From assembly GCF_009931615.1 (NCBI RefSeq), contig NZ_CP046620.1, positions 1,503,501 to 1,567,500 of the forward strand: DNA of 64,000 bases, written 5' to 3'. Source of the stretch: Algicella marina (GTDB lineage Bacteria > Pseudomonadota > Alphaproteobacteria > Rhodobacterales > Rhodobacteraceae). The translations under genes were made by a program, and so were the position numbers. The notes beneath the pieces are model-generated. The model had not been told where the DNA came from. It was given only the letters and a program-made list of their open reading frames with translations, and did no database searches. This document shows positions 17,474-27,032 of the stretch, piece by piece. Position 1 is the stretch's first letter; every line of letters begins with the position of its first letter.

Positions 17474-17929
17474 TCAGATCGGCAGTGGCCGGGTTTCGCT
17501 GCTGAGCAGGACGTTCGATTCCACATCGCCAACGCCCGGCAGGGTCATGATGCGGCGGCGCAGGATGCGTTCGAAATCGGCAATATCGCGCGCCACGACC
17601 TTCAGGCGATAATCATAGAGCCCGAGGACGTGCTGGACGAGCTGCACTTCCGGAATGGCGGTGACGGCGCGTTCGAAATCGGCGAGCGAGGCGCGGCCAC
17701 GGCCGGCGAGCTTTATGCCGAGAAAGACGGAAACACCGTATCCGAGGGCATCGGCGTTCACCGTGATATGGCGGCCGGTGATCACGCCCGCCTCTTCCAA
17801 CCGCCGGATGCGGCGCCAGGCGGCGGGCTGGGAGAGGCCGGTTGCCTCGCCGACGGCCTTGGCGGAAAGGCCGCCGTCAGCCAGCAGGGCGCGGAGGATG
17901 GCGCGGTCTGTGTCATCAAGATCGATCAT
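17474..17929 (-). CDS. Lrp/AsnC family transcriptional regulator (distal copy)
   Basis: The 151-residue protein has an N-terminal helix-turn-helix (DDTDRAILRALLADGGLS, LSQPAAWRRIRRLEEAGVI) and a C-terminal RAM effector domain (VQLVQHVLGLYDYRLKVVA). Lrp-type proteins bind amino acids as octamers and control amino-acid metabolism. Its start overlaps the stop of the next Lrp gene by 4 bp (ATGA), so the two are one transcript and may form mixed oligomers. Both are divergent from ilvC. Confidence 0.92.
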   Translation of the reverse strand: MIDLDDTDRAILRALLADGGLSAKAVGEATGLSQPAAWRRIRRLEEAGVITGRHITVNADALGYGVSVFLGIKLAGRGRASLADFERAVTAIPEVQLVQHVLGLYDYRLKVVARDIADFERILRRRIMTLPGVGDVESNVLLSSETRPLPI

Positions 17930-18387
17930 ATCGGCACCGCGCCGGTGTTCTTGAGTTCCGAGACGAGCATCAGCGCCTCGATGTCGGCGATGTGCGGCAG
18001 GGCCAGTATTTGCTCCTTGTAGATCTGCTGGTAATGGGCGAGATCGCGGGCGACGATTTCCAGCCGGATGTCGACGCGGCCGAGCAATGTCTGGATTTCC
18101 TGCACGAAGGCGATTTTCCGGGCTTCAGCGGTAAAGATGTCGAAGGCGTTCGAGACTGTCTTGTCGAGTGTGATGCGGAGCGAAACCTGAACCTCAAAGC
18201 CAAGGGCCTTGGGGTCAATCGAGATCGTGCGACCGGTGATGACGCCCGCAGCCTCCAGTTTTTCGACCCGTCGCCATGCGGCACCGGCGGACAAGCCGGC
18301 GGCATCGGCAAGCTCCGAATTGGCGAGCGTGGCGTCGGCCTGGAGGAGGCGGAGAATGCGTCTGTCGGTATCGTCGAGTGCTTGCAT
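17926..18387 (-). CDS. Lrp/AsnC family transcriptional regulator (proximal copy)
   Basis: The 153-residue paralogue of the adjacent regulator has its helix-turn-helix in DDTDRRILRLLQADATL and LSAGAAWRRVEKLEAAGVI, and a RAM domain with FVQEIQTLLGRVDIRLEIVA. The two share the same architecture but differ at many positions, so they are an old duplication. It is transcribed first, away from ilvC across a 129-bp gap containing an inverted repeat (18410-18432). Control of ilvC by branched-chain amino acids is the natural guess, made from position. Confidence 0.92.
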   Translation of the reverse strand: MQALDDTDRRILRLLQADATLANSELADAAGLSAGAAWRRVEKLEAAGVITGRTISIDPKALGFEVQVSLRITLDKTVSNAFDIFTAEARKIAFVQEIQTLLGRVDIRLEIVARDLAHYQQIYKEQILALPHIADIEALMLVSELKNTGAVPI

Positions 18388-18409
18388 GTTTTACGCGAAA
18401 TTTGTTGAG

Positions 18410-18432
18410 ATGGCGAATGATCTTTCGCTCAT
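18410..18432. promoter_or_regulatory. Inverted repeat between the Lrp pair and ilvC
   Basis: ATGGCGAA-tgatct-TTCGCTCAT forms arms of eight pairs with one bulge (core GCGAA/TTCGC). It lies 23 bp upstream of the proximal lrp start and 84 bp upstream of ilvC. It is a candidate Lrp operator. Confidence 0.4.
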
Positions 18433-18477
18433 TTTGTCCATTTATGCAATCTGAGAAGAAAGTATCGGCGCACATAG

Positions 18478-19539
<1,062 letters not shown>

Positions 19540-19562
19540 GGCCTGCGGGCAATTTGCTGCGG

Positions 19563-19593
19563 AGGGCGTCCGAACGGGCGCCCTTTTGCTTTG
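19563..19593 (+). terminator. Rho-independent terminator of ilvC
   Basis: A 9-bp stem AGGGCGTCC/GGGCGCCCT (one G-T pair) with loop GAAC is followed by TTTGCTTTG, 24 bp after the ilvC stop. Confidence 0.85.
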
Positions 19594-19656
19594 CCGCTTT
19601 GGCTGGCGGATCGGGAGCAGCCCCGCTAAAAGAGGGCAAACGTTTCAGGAGTTTCC

Positions 19657-20058
19657 ATGCTTGTTTCCCTGCTTCTGCGCTGGCTGGCAGCCTTCGTGCT
19701 GGTCGTCATCACCTACAATCCGACCGAACTGAATTACGTCCGCTGGGCGCTGGGGGACGGCGCGGCCAGCCTGCCGCTGGTGATCCTGTTCGGGGTCATC
19801 CTGCTGGTGGGTTACGTCATCTTCCTGCGGGCCACCTTCCGCTCCATCGGCGGGCTGGGTATTCTGCTGGTGGTGGCGCTGGTCGGTGCGTTTCTGTGGG
19901 TGCTGTATGATTTCAACATCATCAGTCTGGAAAACCCCGGTGCGCTGACGTGGATCGGGCTGGTGGCGGTTTCCTTCATCATGGGTGTGGGGCTGAGTTG
20001 GTCGATCATCCGCCGTGGGCTGTCGGGCCAACTTGACGTTGACGATGTCGAGGAGTGA
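19657..20058 (+). CDS. DUF6524-like four-span membrane protein
   Basis: The 133-residue protein has four hydrophobic segments (about 3-20, 38-57, 67-85, 95-117) and an acidic C-terminus (LDVDDVEE). The N-terminal LLLRWLAAFVLVVITYNPTE matches, from memory, the family catalogued as DUF6524. No catalytic residues are evident and the function is unknown. The 3' end overlaps the start of the next gene by 14 bp, so the two are probably co-translated. Confidence 0.7.
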   Translation: MLVSLLLRWLAAFVLVVITYNPTELNYVRWALGDGAASLPLVILFGVILLVGYVIFLRATFRSIGGLGILLVVALVGAFLWVLYDFNIISLENPGALTWIGLVAVSFIMGVGLSWSIIRRGLSGQLDVDDVEE

Positions 20059-21226
20059 CGGCGGCGACCGGCACGTCATCACGGTTCTTTCAGCGGGAAA
20101 CTTCATAATCGGCATGGGCGCCTTCGTGGTGATCGGCATTCTCGTGCCGCTCTCCGACGACTTCGCGATCAGCCACGCGGCGGCGGGCTGGATGATGACT
20201 GTCTACGCCATGGCCTATGCGGTGCTTTCGCCGGTGCTGATCGCGCTGACCGGTGAGTTGGGGCGGCGGCGGTTGCTGATGTTCGCCTTGGCGCTGTTCG
20301 CCTTTGGCACGCTGTTGTCGGCGCTGGCGCCGACAGTAACGCTCTTGTTCGCCTCGCGTATTCTCGTGGCTGCCGGCGCTGGCCTGTTCACCCCGGCCTC
20401 AGCCGCGGTGGCGGCCCTTGTCAGCGCGCCGGAGCAGCGTGGGCGGGCGTTGGCGCAGGTGGTGTTCGGGCTGACGCTGGCACAGGTATTGGGCGTGCCG
20501 GTGGGCAGTTTCATCGCCTATGCCCTGGGCTGGCGGGCGAGTTTCCTGCTGGTAGTGGTTCTGGCCCTGCCCTGCATCTGGCTGATCGCAAGGATCGTGC
20601 CGCGCGGCCTGCAATTCCAGCCGACGCGTCTGGGAACACTGGGCCGGGCGCTGCTGGACTGGCGGATGATGCTGGCGGTGTCGTTCACGGCAAGTTTCAT
20701 CGGCTCCATCAACGTGTTCTATACTTACTTTGCGGCGTTTCTTGCCAAAATTCAGGGCTATGAGCGCAACGGGGTTACGCTGATGCTACTGATCTTCGGT
20801 GTCGGCGCGGTGCTCGGCAACCTCGCCGGTGGATGGATGGCCGATCGGCTGGGGCCTGTACGGACGCTGGCGATGCTGACACTTTCGCAGGTCGTGCTGA
20901 TGCCTCTCTATTCCTATCCCATGGTCGTCGGGGGCGGCATATCCTTTGCGCTGCTGGCGACGCTGACATTCATCTGGTCGGTTTTCGGGTGGTCGTTCAT
21001 GGCGGCGCAGCAGTTGCGCCTGCTGGCGCGCGCACCGGAGGCACAGACGGTTGTGCTGGCGCTGAACGCTGCGGCGATCTACGTGGGATTCGCCATGGGT
21101 GCGGCCTATGGCGGCGCGGTGATCGAAGCTTATGGGCTGGGGCCGTTGGGCATTTCGGCCGGGCTGTTCGCGGCGCTGGCGCTGGTGCATCTGTTTGCGG
21201 GGGAATCGGCCGCGAAAGAGCGTTGA
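20045..21226 (+). CDS. Major facilitator superfamily transporter (drug/arabinose-efflux type)
   Basis: This 393-residue membrane carrier has twelve predicted spans. Landmarks are the motif-A-like GELGRRRLLMFALALF after span 2, GWMADRLGPVRTLAML after span 8, and the DHA1-type N-terminus with VVIGILVPLSDDFAISHAAA. It resembles the AraJ/YdhP group of putative exporters. The substrate is unknown. The ATG 20045 (MSRSDGGDRHVITVLSAGNF) is chosen because the frame upstream lies inside the preceding gene; an alternative GTG at 20015 would add ten unlikely residues. It overlaps the preceding membrane protein by 14 bp. Confidence 0.85.
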   Translation: MSRSDGGDRHVITVLSAGNFIIGMGAFVVIGILVPLSDDFAISHAAAGWMMTVYAMAYAVLSPVLIALTGELGRRRLLMFALALFAFGTLLSALAPTVTLLFASRILVAAGAGLFTPASAAVAALVSAPEQRGRALAQVVFGLTLAQVLGVPVGSFIAYALGWRASFLLVVVLALPCIWLIARIVPRGLQFQPTRLGTLGRALLDWRMMLAVSFTASFIGSINVFYTYFAAFLAKIQGYERNGVTLMLLIFGVGAVLGNLAGGWMADRLGPVRTLAMLTLSQVVLMPLYSYPMVVGGGISFALLATLTFIWSVFGWSFMAAQQLRLLARAPEAQTVVLALNAAAIYVGFAMGAAYGGAVIEAYGLGPLGISAGLFAALALVHLFAGESAAKER

Positions 21227-21290
21227 TTTGGCATCGACAATCCATAAGTGAGCCGGTAGACAGCAGCCCAGCCAAGGGAAACACCGTTCT

Positions 21291-21677
21291 ATGGAAAATA
21301 TCGTTCTTACACTGCATCTGCTTCTGGCACTGGCGCTGATCCTATCCGTTCTGTTGCAGCGGAGCGAGGGTGGTGGTCTTGGCATAGGTGGCGGCGGCGG
21401 TGTCGGTTCTTCCCGGCCTCCCACATCTCCGGTGGCGAAACTGACATGGATGCTGGCCATCGGCTTCATCATCACCAGCCTGGCGCTGACGTGGATTTCG
21501 GCCAGCAACAACGGCGGGCGTTCGGTGATCGACGGGCTGACGATCGAGCAGGGCGAGGACGGTACCGATCTGTTGCCGCCGGCGCTCGGCGAGGATTTGC
21601 TGCCGCCAAGCGCGGAAGACGCGCCGACGCCGCCGCCTTCCGATGATGCACCTACGACCCCGCCGCCGGCGGAGTAA
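21291..21677 (+). CDS. secG: Preprotein translocase subunit SecG
   Basis: SecG is the small accessory subunit of the SecYEG protein channel. The 128-residue protein has two membrane segments (residues 3-21 and 47-67), the characteristic loop LSVLLQRSEGGGLGIGGGGG, and a proline- and acid-rich C-terminal tail (TPPPSDDAPTTPPPAE) typical of alphaproteobacterial SecG. It stands directly upstream of pyrG, as in many proteobacteria. A terminator-like hairpin follows. Confidence 0.95.
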   Translation: MENIVLTLHLLLALALILSVLLQRSEGGGLGIGGGGGVGSSRPPTSPVAKLTWMLAIGFIITSLALTWISASNNGGRSVIDGLTIEQGEDGTDLLPPALGEDLLPPSAEDAPTPPPSDDAPTTPPPAE

Positions 21678-21690
21678 GGCACCTTTCGTT

Positions 21691-21716
21691 GGGGCAACTG
21701 CTTGTTGCCCCTTCCC
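21691..21716 (+). terminator. Terminator-like hairpin between secG and pyrG
   Basis: A perfect 8-bp stem GGGGCAAC/GTTGCCCC with loop TGCTT is followed by TTCCCTA. The T run is weak, so it may attenuate and not fully terminate. Confidence 0.6.
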
Positions 21717-21840
21717 TACAGTCTACAGGATATTGCGGTTCGAGCCTTGCCCGAACCTTCCGAATCCGCTATCTCTTAAATCCCGTGGGCATGCATTTGT
21801 TCAGCCCCTGTGATTGCAAATTCCGCCGCGGGAGTACTTC

Positions 21841-23487
21841 ATGGCCAGGTTCGTTTTCATCACCGGAGGCGTCGTCTCGTCGCTGGGCAAGGGATTGGCA
21901 TCGGCCGCTCTTGGCGCATTGCTGCAGGCACGTGGCTATTCAGTACGACTGCGCAAGCTTGACCCCTACCTGAACGTCGACCCCGGCACGATGAGCCCGT
22001 TCGAACATGGCGAAGTGTTCGTGACGGATGACGGCGCCGAAACCGATCTCGACCTCGGCCACTACGAGCGCTTTACGGGCGTAGCCGCCCGCAAGACCGA
22101 CAGCGTGAGTTCGGGGCGGATCTATTCCAATGTGCTGGAGAAGGAGCGCCGCGGCGACTATCTGGGCAAGACGATCCAGGTGATCCCGCACGTGACCGAC
22201 GAGATCAAGGATTTCATCGCCATTGGCGAGGACGAGGTCGACTTCATGCTGTGCGAGATCGGCGGCACGGTGGGTGACATCGAGGGGCTGCCGTTCTTCG
22301 AGGCGATCCGTCAGTTCGCGCAGGACAAGCCGCGCGGGCAGTGCATCTTCATGCATCTGACACTGCTTCCCTATATCGCCGCCAGCGGTGAGTTGAAAAC
22401 CAAGCCGACGCAACATTCGGTGAAGGAACTGCGCTCCATCGGGCTGGCGCCGGATGTGCTGGTCTGCCGGTCCGAAGGGCCGATTCCGCCGAAGGAGCGG
22501 GAGAAGCTGGCACTGTTCTGCAACGTGCGGCCCGACAGCGTGATCGCGGCGCAGGATCTGAAGAGTATCTACGAGGCGCCGCTGGCCTACCACCGGGAAG
22601 GGCTGGACCAGGCCGTGCTGGATGCCTTCGGCATCTCCCCTGCCCCGCAGCCGAACCTCGCCAAGTGGGAGGATGTGGCCGATCGGGTGTATAACCCGGA
22701 CGGCGAGGTGCGGGTGGCCATCGTCGGCAAGTACACGCAACTCGAGGATGCCTACAAGTCGATCGCGGAAGCACTGACGCATGGTGGGATGCACAACCGG
22801 GTGCGGGTGCGGGCCGAGTGGATCGACGCGGAGATTTTCGACCGTGAGGACGACGTGGCGCCGCTGCTGGAAGGTTACCATGCGATCCTTGTGCCCGGTG
22901 GCTTCGGCGAGCGGGGCACGGAAGGCAAGATCAAGGCCGCGCAGTTCGCACGGGAGCGGAGGATTCCCTATCTCGGCATTTGTCTCGGCATGCAGATGGC
23001 GGTGATCGAAGCCTCGCGCAACCTATTGGGAATGGAGACCGCGGGTTCTGAGGAATTTGACCAGGAAGCCGGCGTGAAGCGGTTCGAGCCGGTGGTCTAC
23101 CACCTGAAGGAATGGGTCGAAGGCAACCGTACCATCCAGCGCGACAAGGATGACGACAAGGGCGGGACGATGCGGTTGGGTGCCTATGACGCAGTGCTTA
23201 AGGACGGCAGTCGCGTGGCCAAAATCTATGGCGGAACGGGCATTTCCGAGCGACATCGCCATCGGTACGAGGTGGACATCAAGTACCGCGACAAGCTCGA
23301 GGCTGCGGGGCTGCGGTTTTCCGGCATGTCACCGGACGGCCGGTTGCCGGAGATCGTGGAGGTCGATGGCCATCCCTGGTTCATCGGCGTTCAGTTCCAC
23401 CCGGAACTGAAATCGAAACCCTTCGCGCCGCATCCGCTGTTTGCCGATTTTGTGAAGGCTGCAGTCGATCAATCGCGCTTGGTCTGA
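21841..23487 (+). CDS. pyrG: CTP synthase
   Basis: PyrG makes CTP from UTP, ATP and glutamine. The 548-residue enzyme has the N-terminal synthetase domain ([51 protein letters not shown]) and a C-terminal glutaminase domain with GGFGERG, the nucleophile cysteine in LGICLGMQM, and [10 protein letters not shown]. The ATG 21841 gives the canonical N-terminus; an ATG nine codons upstream would add residues that are not conserved. All catalytic motifs are present. Confidence 0.98.
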   Translation: MARFVFITGGVVSSLGKGLASAALGALLQARGYSVRLRKLDPYLNVDPGTMSPFEHGEVFVTDDGAETDLDLGHYERFTGVAARKTDSVSSGRIYSNVLEKERRGDYLGKTIQVIPHVTDEIKDFIAIGEDEVDFMLCEIGGTVGDIEGLPFFEAIRQFAQDKPRGQCIFMHLTLLPYIAASGELKTKPTQHSVKELRSIGLAPDVLVCRSEGPIPPKEREKLALFCNVRPDSVIAAQDLKSIYEAPLAYHREGLDQAVLDAFGISPAPQPNLAKWEDVADRVYNPDGEVRVAIVGKYTQLEDAYKSIAEALTHGGMHNRVRVRAEWIDAEIFDREDDVAPLLEGYHAILVPGGFGERGTEGKIKAAQFARERRIPYLGICLGMQMAVIEASRNLLGMETAGSEEFDQEAGVKRFEPVVYHLKEWVEGNRTIQRDKDDDKGGTMRLGAYDAVLKDGSRVAKIYGGTGISERHRHRYEVDIKYRDKLEAAGLRFSGMSPDGRLPEIVEVDGHPWFIGVQFHPELKSKPFAPHPLFADFVKAAVDQSRLV

Positions 23488-23513
23488 GCGCCAGGTGAAT
23501 TATATAGAAACTC

Positions 23514-23951
23514 ATGTTTGCTGAACTCTTCAACCGGCTGATGGGCCCCGAACCTGCGGAAGACCGGCAGGAAGACTATCGCCACGCATTGGCGGCGCTG
23601 CTGGTGCGTTGCGCCCGCGCCGACGAGCATCTGGCGCCGGTGGAACTGGACCAGATCGACAGGATACTCGGACAACGCTATCAGAGCGGCCCGGAGGAGG
23701 CGAAGACGCTGCGCGGCGCCGGAATGGCGCTGGAGGAAGAGGCCGGCGATACGGTGCATCTGACGCGCGTGATCAAGGAAGCCGTTCCCTACGAGGAGCG
23801 TATCGGCATCGTCGAAGCGCTGTGGAGTGTGGTGCTGGCTGATGATGACCGTGATCAGGAGGAAAACGCCTTCCTCCGCCTGACCGTCAAGCTGCTGGGG
23901 GTCAACGACCGCGACAGCGGCCTGGCCCGGCAGCGTGTGCAGGGTCTCTGA
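23514..23951 (+). CDS. TerB-like (tellurite resistance TerB family) protein
   Basis: The 145-residue all-helical protein has paired acidic helices typical of the TerB/DjlA-like fold: ALAALLVRCARADEHLAPVE, ERIGIVEALWSVVLADDDRD and QEENAFLRLTVKLLGV. Such domains bind metal ions through acidic residues. The stand-alone short form is common in alphaproteobacteria and has no settled function. The ATG is 26 bp after pyrG, on the same strand. Tellurite resistance itself should not be assumed, because no other ter gene is present. Confidence 0.85.
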   Translation: MFAELFNRLMGPEPAEDRQEDYRHALAALLVRCARADEHLAPVELDQIDRILGQRYQSGPEEAKTLRGAGMALEEEAGDTVHLTRVIKEAVPYEERIGIVEALWSVVLADDDRDQEENAFLRLTVKLLGVNDRDSGLARQRVQGL

Positions 23952-23960
23952 CCTTTACCT

Positions 23961-25294
23961 TCAATCCACCGGCAATCCGCTGGGTACGGTCTCGGGCCGG
24001 CCCAGACGGCCCTTGGTACCCTCTCCGCCCGTGAGGCTGTGCAGGAAGGCGATGATATCGTCGACCTGTGCATCGCTCAGACGGACCGGGGCGATGTCGA
24101 TGCGGGCGGCGAGGCGGGCCATCTCCCGCTCATCCTGCTGGCCGATGTAGTCGACGGCCGTGAGCCAAGGGATTTCGGGCATGATTGCCTGCGCCGGCGT
24201 CCAGTTGGCGAGTGCGGTGGCCGGATCGAGATGGTGGCGGACGATACCTTCCAGCGTGCGGTAGGCGCCGTTGTGGCCATAGGGACCGGTGAGCGCGACA
24301 TTGCGCAACATCGGCGTGCGGAAGCGGTATGCGTCTTCTATGCGATTGGTCTCGTTGAGACGGCCGCGGTCGCGAACGTTGGCATCGAAGGTACGTGTGC
24401 GGCCCGGACCCATCGGCGGCAGGGCGAGGGCGTGAAACTCCTGATCGGAAAGCAAACGGCCGCTGTGGCAGGTACTGCAACCGGCCTCGCCGAAGAAGAG
24501 ATCGAGGCCGCGTTTCTGCTGGGCGGTGAGGCTGTCCTCGCCGCGCAGGAACCTGTCATACGCGCTGTCGAAGCTGCGCCATTCCGAATTGATGAAATCA
24601 CCCAAGGCACTGGCAACGTGGCGAATTTCGATATCAGCTTCCTCCTCCAGTTCTGGATAGGCGGCCATGAGCATCTGCGCGTATTGCGGAATCGAGCGAA
24701 CGCGCCGTGCCAACAGATCCCACGCTTCCGTCGGGCGGCGAGCAGCGGCGCGGGCGATTTCGTTGTCCTCGAGGTCACCGGCCATTTCCGTCCGCGAAGT
24801 CATCGGGAAGAGTGCCTGCGCGGCCATGATGTCGGGGATGTCGTCGGGCAGTGCCTTGTCGGCGGGACTGTCGAAATCATTGCCGAAGACATTGTTCTTC
24901 GAGAGACGGCCATCATGGAAGAACACGCGGATTTCGCTGGCGCCGAGGTTGAACAGCGGAGGCGCGTTGCGGGGGATGCGTTCATGGATCTTTGCCCTGC
25001 CCTCGCCGCTGACCCGATCCTCACCAATACCGACGCCGCCCTCGCCAATACCGAGCGACAGACCGTCACCGGTGGCCAGATCGTGGTGGTGACAGGTGCC
25101 GCAGGAGATGTTGCGGTTGCCCGACAGGATATTGTCGTAGAACAGCAACTGGCCTGCTTCGGCCGCCAGTTCGTTGAACGGCAGGAAGTGGGATTCGTTG
25201 AGATCCGGAGCCTGCGCGGCGCTTGAGATCGGCAAGACCGTGAGGCAGAGTGCCGCCAGACCGAGGAGAGAACGATGTTGAAGCTGGTTGCCAT
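23961..25294 (-). CDS. Di-haem cytochrome c peroxidase (MauG/CcpA family); 5' end uncertain
   Basis: The mature part starts near QAPDLNESHF and contains two haem c sites, CGTCHHH and CSTCHSG. Between them lie the family motifs NAPPLFNLGASEIRVFFHDG and FPMTSRTEM, and later VALTGPYGHNGAYRTLEGIV. Such periplasmic enzymes reduce H2O2 with electrons from small cytochromes, or modify proteins as MauG does. A good signal-peptide core (LLGLAALCLTVLPISSAAQA) is in frame, but no ATG or GTG lies in frame near it. The frame stays open to 25766, antisense to the Sel1 gene. The ATG at 25292-25294 is one base out of frame; a single-base shift would give MATSFNI leading into the signal peptide. The end given here is that ATG. 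The alternative in-frame TTG at 25235 would remove the signal peptide. Confidence 0.75.
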
Positions 25295-25745
25295 CGCCTG
25301 CCTTTTCGCCACCCCGGCGCTGGCCGACCTGGCCCGTGGCCGCGACCTGATGGAAGCGGGGCGGTTCGAGGAGGCGCGCGAGGAATTCCTTGAGCCGGCC
25401 CGCGCCGGCAACGCCGATGCGGAGCAGTTGCTGGGTGTGCTCTATGCGCTGGGGCTGGGCGTCGAACAGGATCATGCAAGGGCCTTCGAGTGGTATCTGC
25501 GGGCCTCGATGAAGGGACATCCGGGTGCGCAGGCCGGGGTTGGCTGGTATTACGAGACCGGGCGCGGCCTGCCGGCACCGGACCGGGTGCGGGCCTACAT
25601 GTGGTACGTGCTGGGGGCGATCGGCGGTGACGCGGATGCTTCGCTGAACCAGGAGGAGATTCAGCGGAAGATGACGCCGGAAGAGATTGAAAAGGCTCAT
25701 GTTCTGATCGACGACTACAAGGGGTGGCTTTACCCGTTCGAGTGA
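25275..25745 (+). CDS. Exported Sel1-repeat protein
   Basis: The 156-residue protein begins with a signal peptide (MLKLVAIACLFATPALADLA). It continues with Sel1-like repeats of the TPR superfamily: GNADAEQLLGVLYALGLGVE, then DHARAFEWYLRASMKGHPGA, then QAGVGWYYETGRGLPAPDRV and RAYMWYVLGAIGG. These short helical repeats mediate protein contacts in the periplasm. The ATG has a strong GAGGAGAG 5-12 bases upstream. The 5' end overlaps or abuts the divergent peroxidase gene, so their promoters must lie inside one another. Function unknown. Confidence 0.85.
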   Translation: MLKLVAIACLFATPALADLARGRDLMEAGRFEEAREEFLEPARAGNADAEQLLGVLYALGLGVEQDHARAFEWYLRASMKGHPGAQAGVGWYYETGRGLPAPDRVRAYMWYVLGAIGGDADASLNQEEIQRKMTPEEIEKAHVLIDDYKGWLYPFE

Positions 25746-25776
25746 GGTGCGGCCTGTCGACCGCACCAGTTGTGGT

Positions 25777-26853
25777 TCAGTTCAGGTCGGCCGCGCGAGC
25801 CGCAGACACTTCGTTCTCCGCCGCTTCGATAGCGGACAGCAGCACATCGAGGATTTCGGCCCCGCCCTCGACGGATTCGCGGAAGCGTACATGGACCGGC
25901 TGCGCCGATGCTGCGAAACGCCGCCGTTCCGCAGGTGTGGGGGCGTAGAGATCGCCACCGCGATCCACGAAATCCTCGAACGCCTGGATGGATTTGCGCT
26001 TCGATGCGGCGAATGTCGCCTGTTGCAGGGCGCGAAAACCGTCAATGACAACCTCTTGCAAATCCTTGGGAAGGCTGACGAAACTGTCATTGTTCATCCA
26101 CCAGAGCGCCGAGAGATAGGCATGACCGTCGAGGGTGACGTACTGGAGTCCGGCGGCGGGAAGGCCGGTGGACATCAGGTCGGTGATGGTGCCGGTGGTC
26201 GCCTCCAGACTGCCGGTCTGGAGGCTGTGGAAGAGTTCTGGGCGGGCAATGGCTGCCGGCTCCGCCCCGAAGGCTGCGGCGAGTTGGCCGCTGAATTCGG
26301 TGGTGGTGCGGAGTTTCAGGCCGGACAGATCCTCGGGCCCGGTGACGCGGCGGCGGGTGTTGGCGAAATGGCGCCAGCCGCCGCTGTTGCCGATCGTCAT
26401 CAGGCGGAGGCTGTCACCGGATGCCGTCTGTACCCGTTCGCGCAGCAGGCGGGGGAAATTACCCTGCATGACCGTCTCCGCCACCCTATCGCTCTGAAAG
26501 AGGTATGGCAGGTCAAGCGCTTGCAACAACGGGATTTTTGCCGCCGCCTTCCCGGCGGTGGTGACGGTGATGTCGATGTCGCCCGTGGCCACCGCCTCCA
26601 GGCAGTCGGCAGCCTGTGTGCAGAGCCCGGAACCGATGTGGAGATCAACCTCGATGGTGCCGTTGGAGGCAGCCTCGACATGCTGTTTGAAGATGAACAG
26701 GCCGTCGGCATCCTCATCGTTTTCGCTGACACTGGCGGCGGCACGCAGGGTGAAATCGGCGGCCGTGCCGGGCGCAGGAACGGCCAGCAGTGCCGTCAGG
26801 ACCAACGGCAGAAAGACGGCGCGGTAGGCGGGTTCTGGGGGCTGGCGGCGCAT
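25777..26853 (-). CDS. TRAP transporter substrate-binding protein (DctP family), orphan
   Basis: The 358-residue periplasmic binding protein has a signal peptide ending GTAADF. DctP-family features include AASVSENDEDADGLFIFKQH, IDITVTTAGKAAAKIPLLQA, DLPYLF, and GLKLRTTTEFSGQLAAAFGA with the conserved substrate-carboxylate arginine in LRT. TRAP systems use such proteins to capture organic acids and hand them to DctQM. No dctQ or dctM gene is in the window, so it is either an orphan or works with a remote membrane unit. It is divergent from the agmatinase gene, and phased repeats lie at its start. Confidence 0.85.
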   Translation of the reverse strand: MRRQPPEPAYRAVFLPLVLTALLAVPAPGTAADFTLRAAASVSENDEDADGLFIFKQHVEAASNGTIEVDLHIGSGLCTQAADCLEAVATGDIDITVTTAGKAAAKIPLLQALDLPYLFQSDRVAETVMQGNFPRLLRERVQTASGDSLRLMTIGNSGGWRHFANTRRRVTGPEDLSGLKLRTTTEFSGQLAAAFGAEPAAIARPELFHSLQTGSLEATTGTITDLMSTGLPAAGLQYVTLDGHAYLSALWWMNNDSFVSLPKDLQEVVIDGFRALQQATFAASKRKSIQAFEDFVDRGGDLYAPTPAERRRFAASAQPVHVRFRESVEGGAEILDVLLSAIEAAENEVSAARAADLN

Positions 26854-26860
26854 GTGGATT

Positions 26861-26890
26861 CGGTATGGTTCCGGTATGGTTTTGGTATTG
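26861..26890. repeat. 11-bp phased direct repeats in a divergent promoter
   Basis: CGGTATGGTT occurs at 26861 and again at 26872, followed by the degenerate third copy TTTGGTATTG at 26881. The spacing is one helical turn. They lie just upstream of the TRAP binding-protein start (minus) and 143 bp before the agmatinase start (plus). Confidence 0.5.
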
Positions 26891-27032
26891 CGACGTATTC
26901 ACTCGGGATTATGCGCCTTTCCGGCGGACGAATGAAGCCCCATGGTGGATGAATTCGCGGGATCTGCCGGAAGCGAAGCTTGCCGGGGGCATGGTGCCGT
27001 GAAACGCTGGGTGCTGATCACAGGAGGAGCGA

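Noticed and set aside
23514-23951. Tellurite-resistance operon
   Set aside because: Only a short TerB-like domain is present. TerC, TerD and TerZ genes are absent.
24039-25226. A 395-codon plus-strand frame opposite the di-haem peroxidase
   Set aside because: The minus strand carries two haem motifs and family signatures. The plus frame has no recognisable feature.
25295-25766. Extension of the peroxidase frame to 25766
   Set aside because: It lies antisense to the Sel1 gene, which has a signal peptide and a strong ribosome site. The extra residues show no signal peptide or domain.
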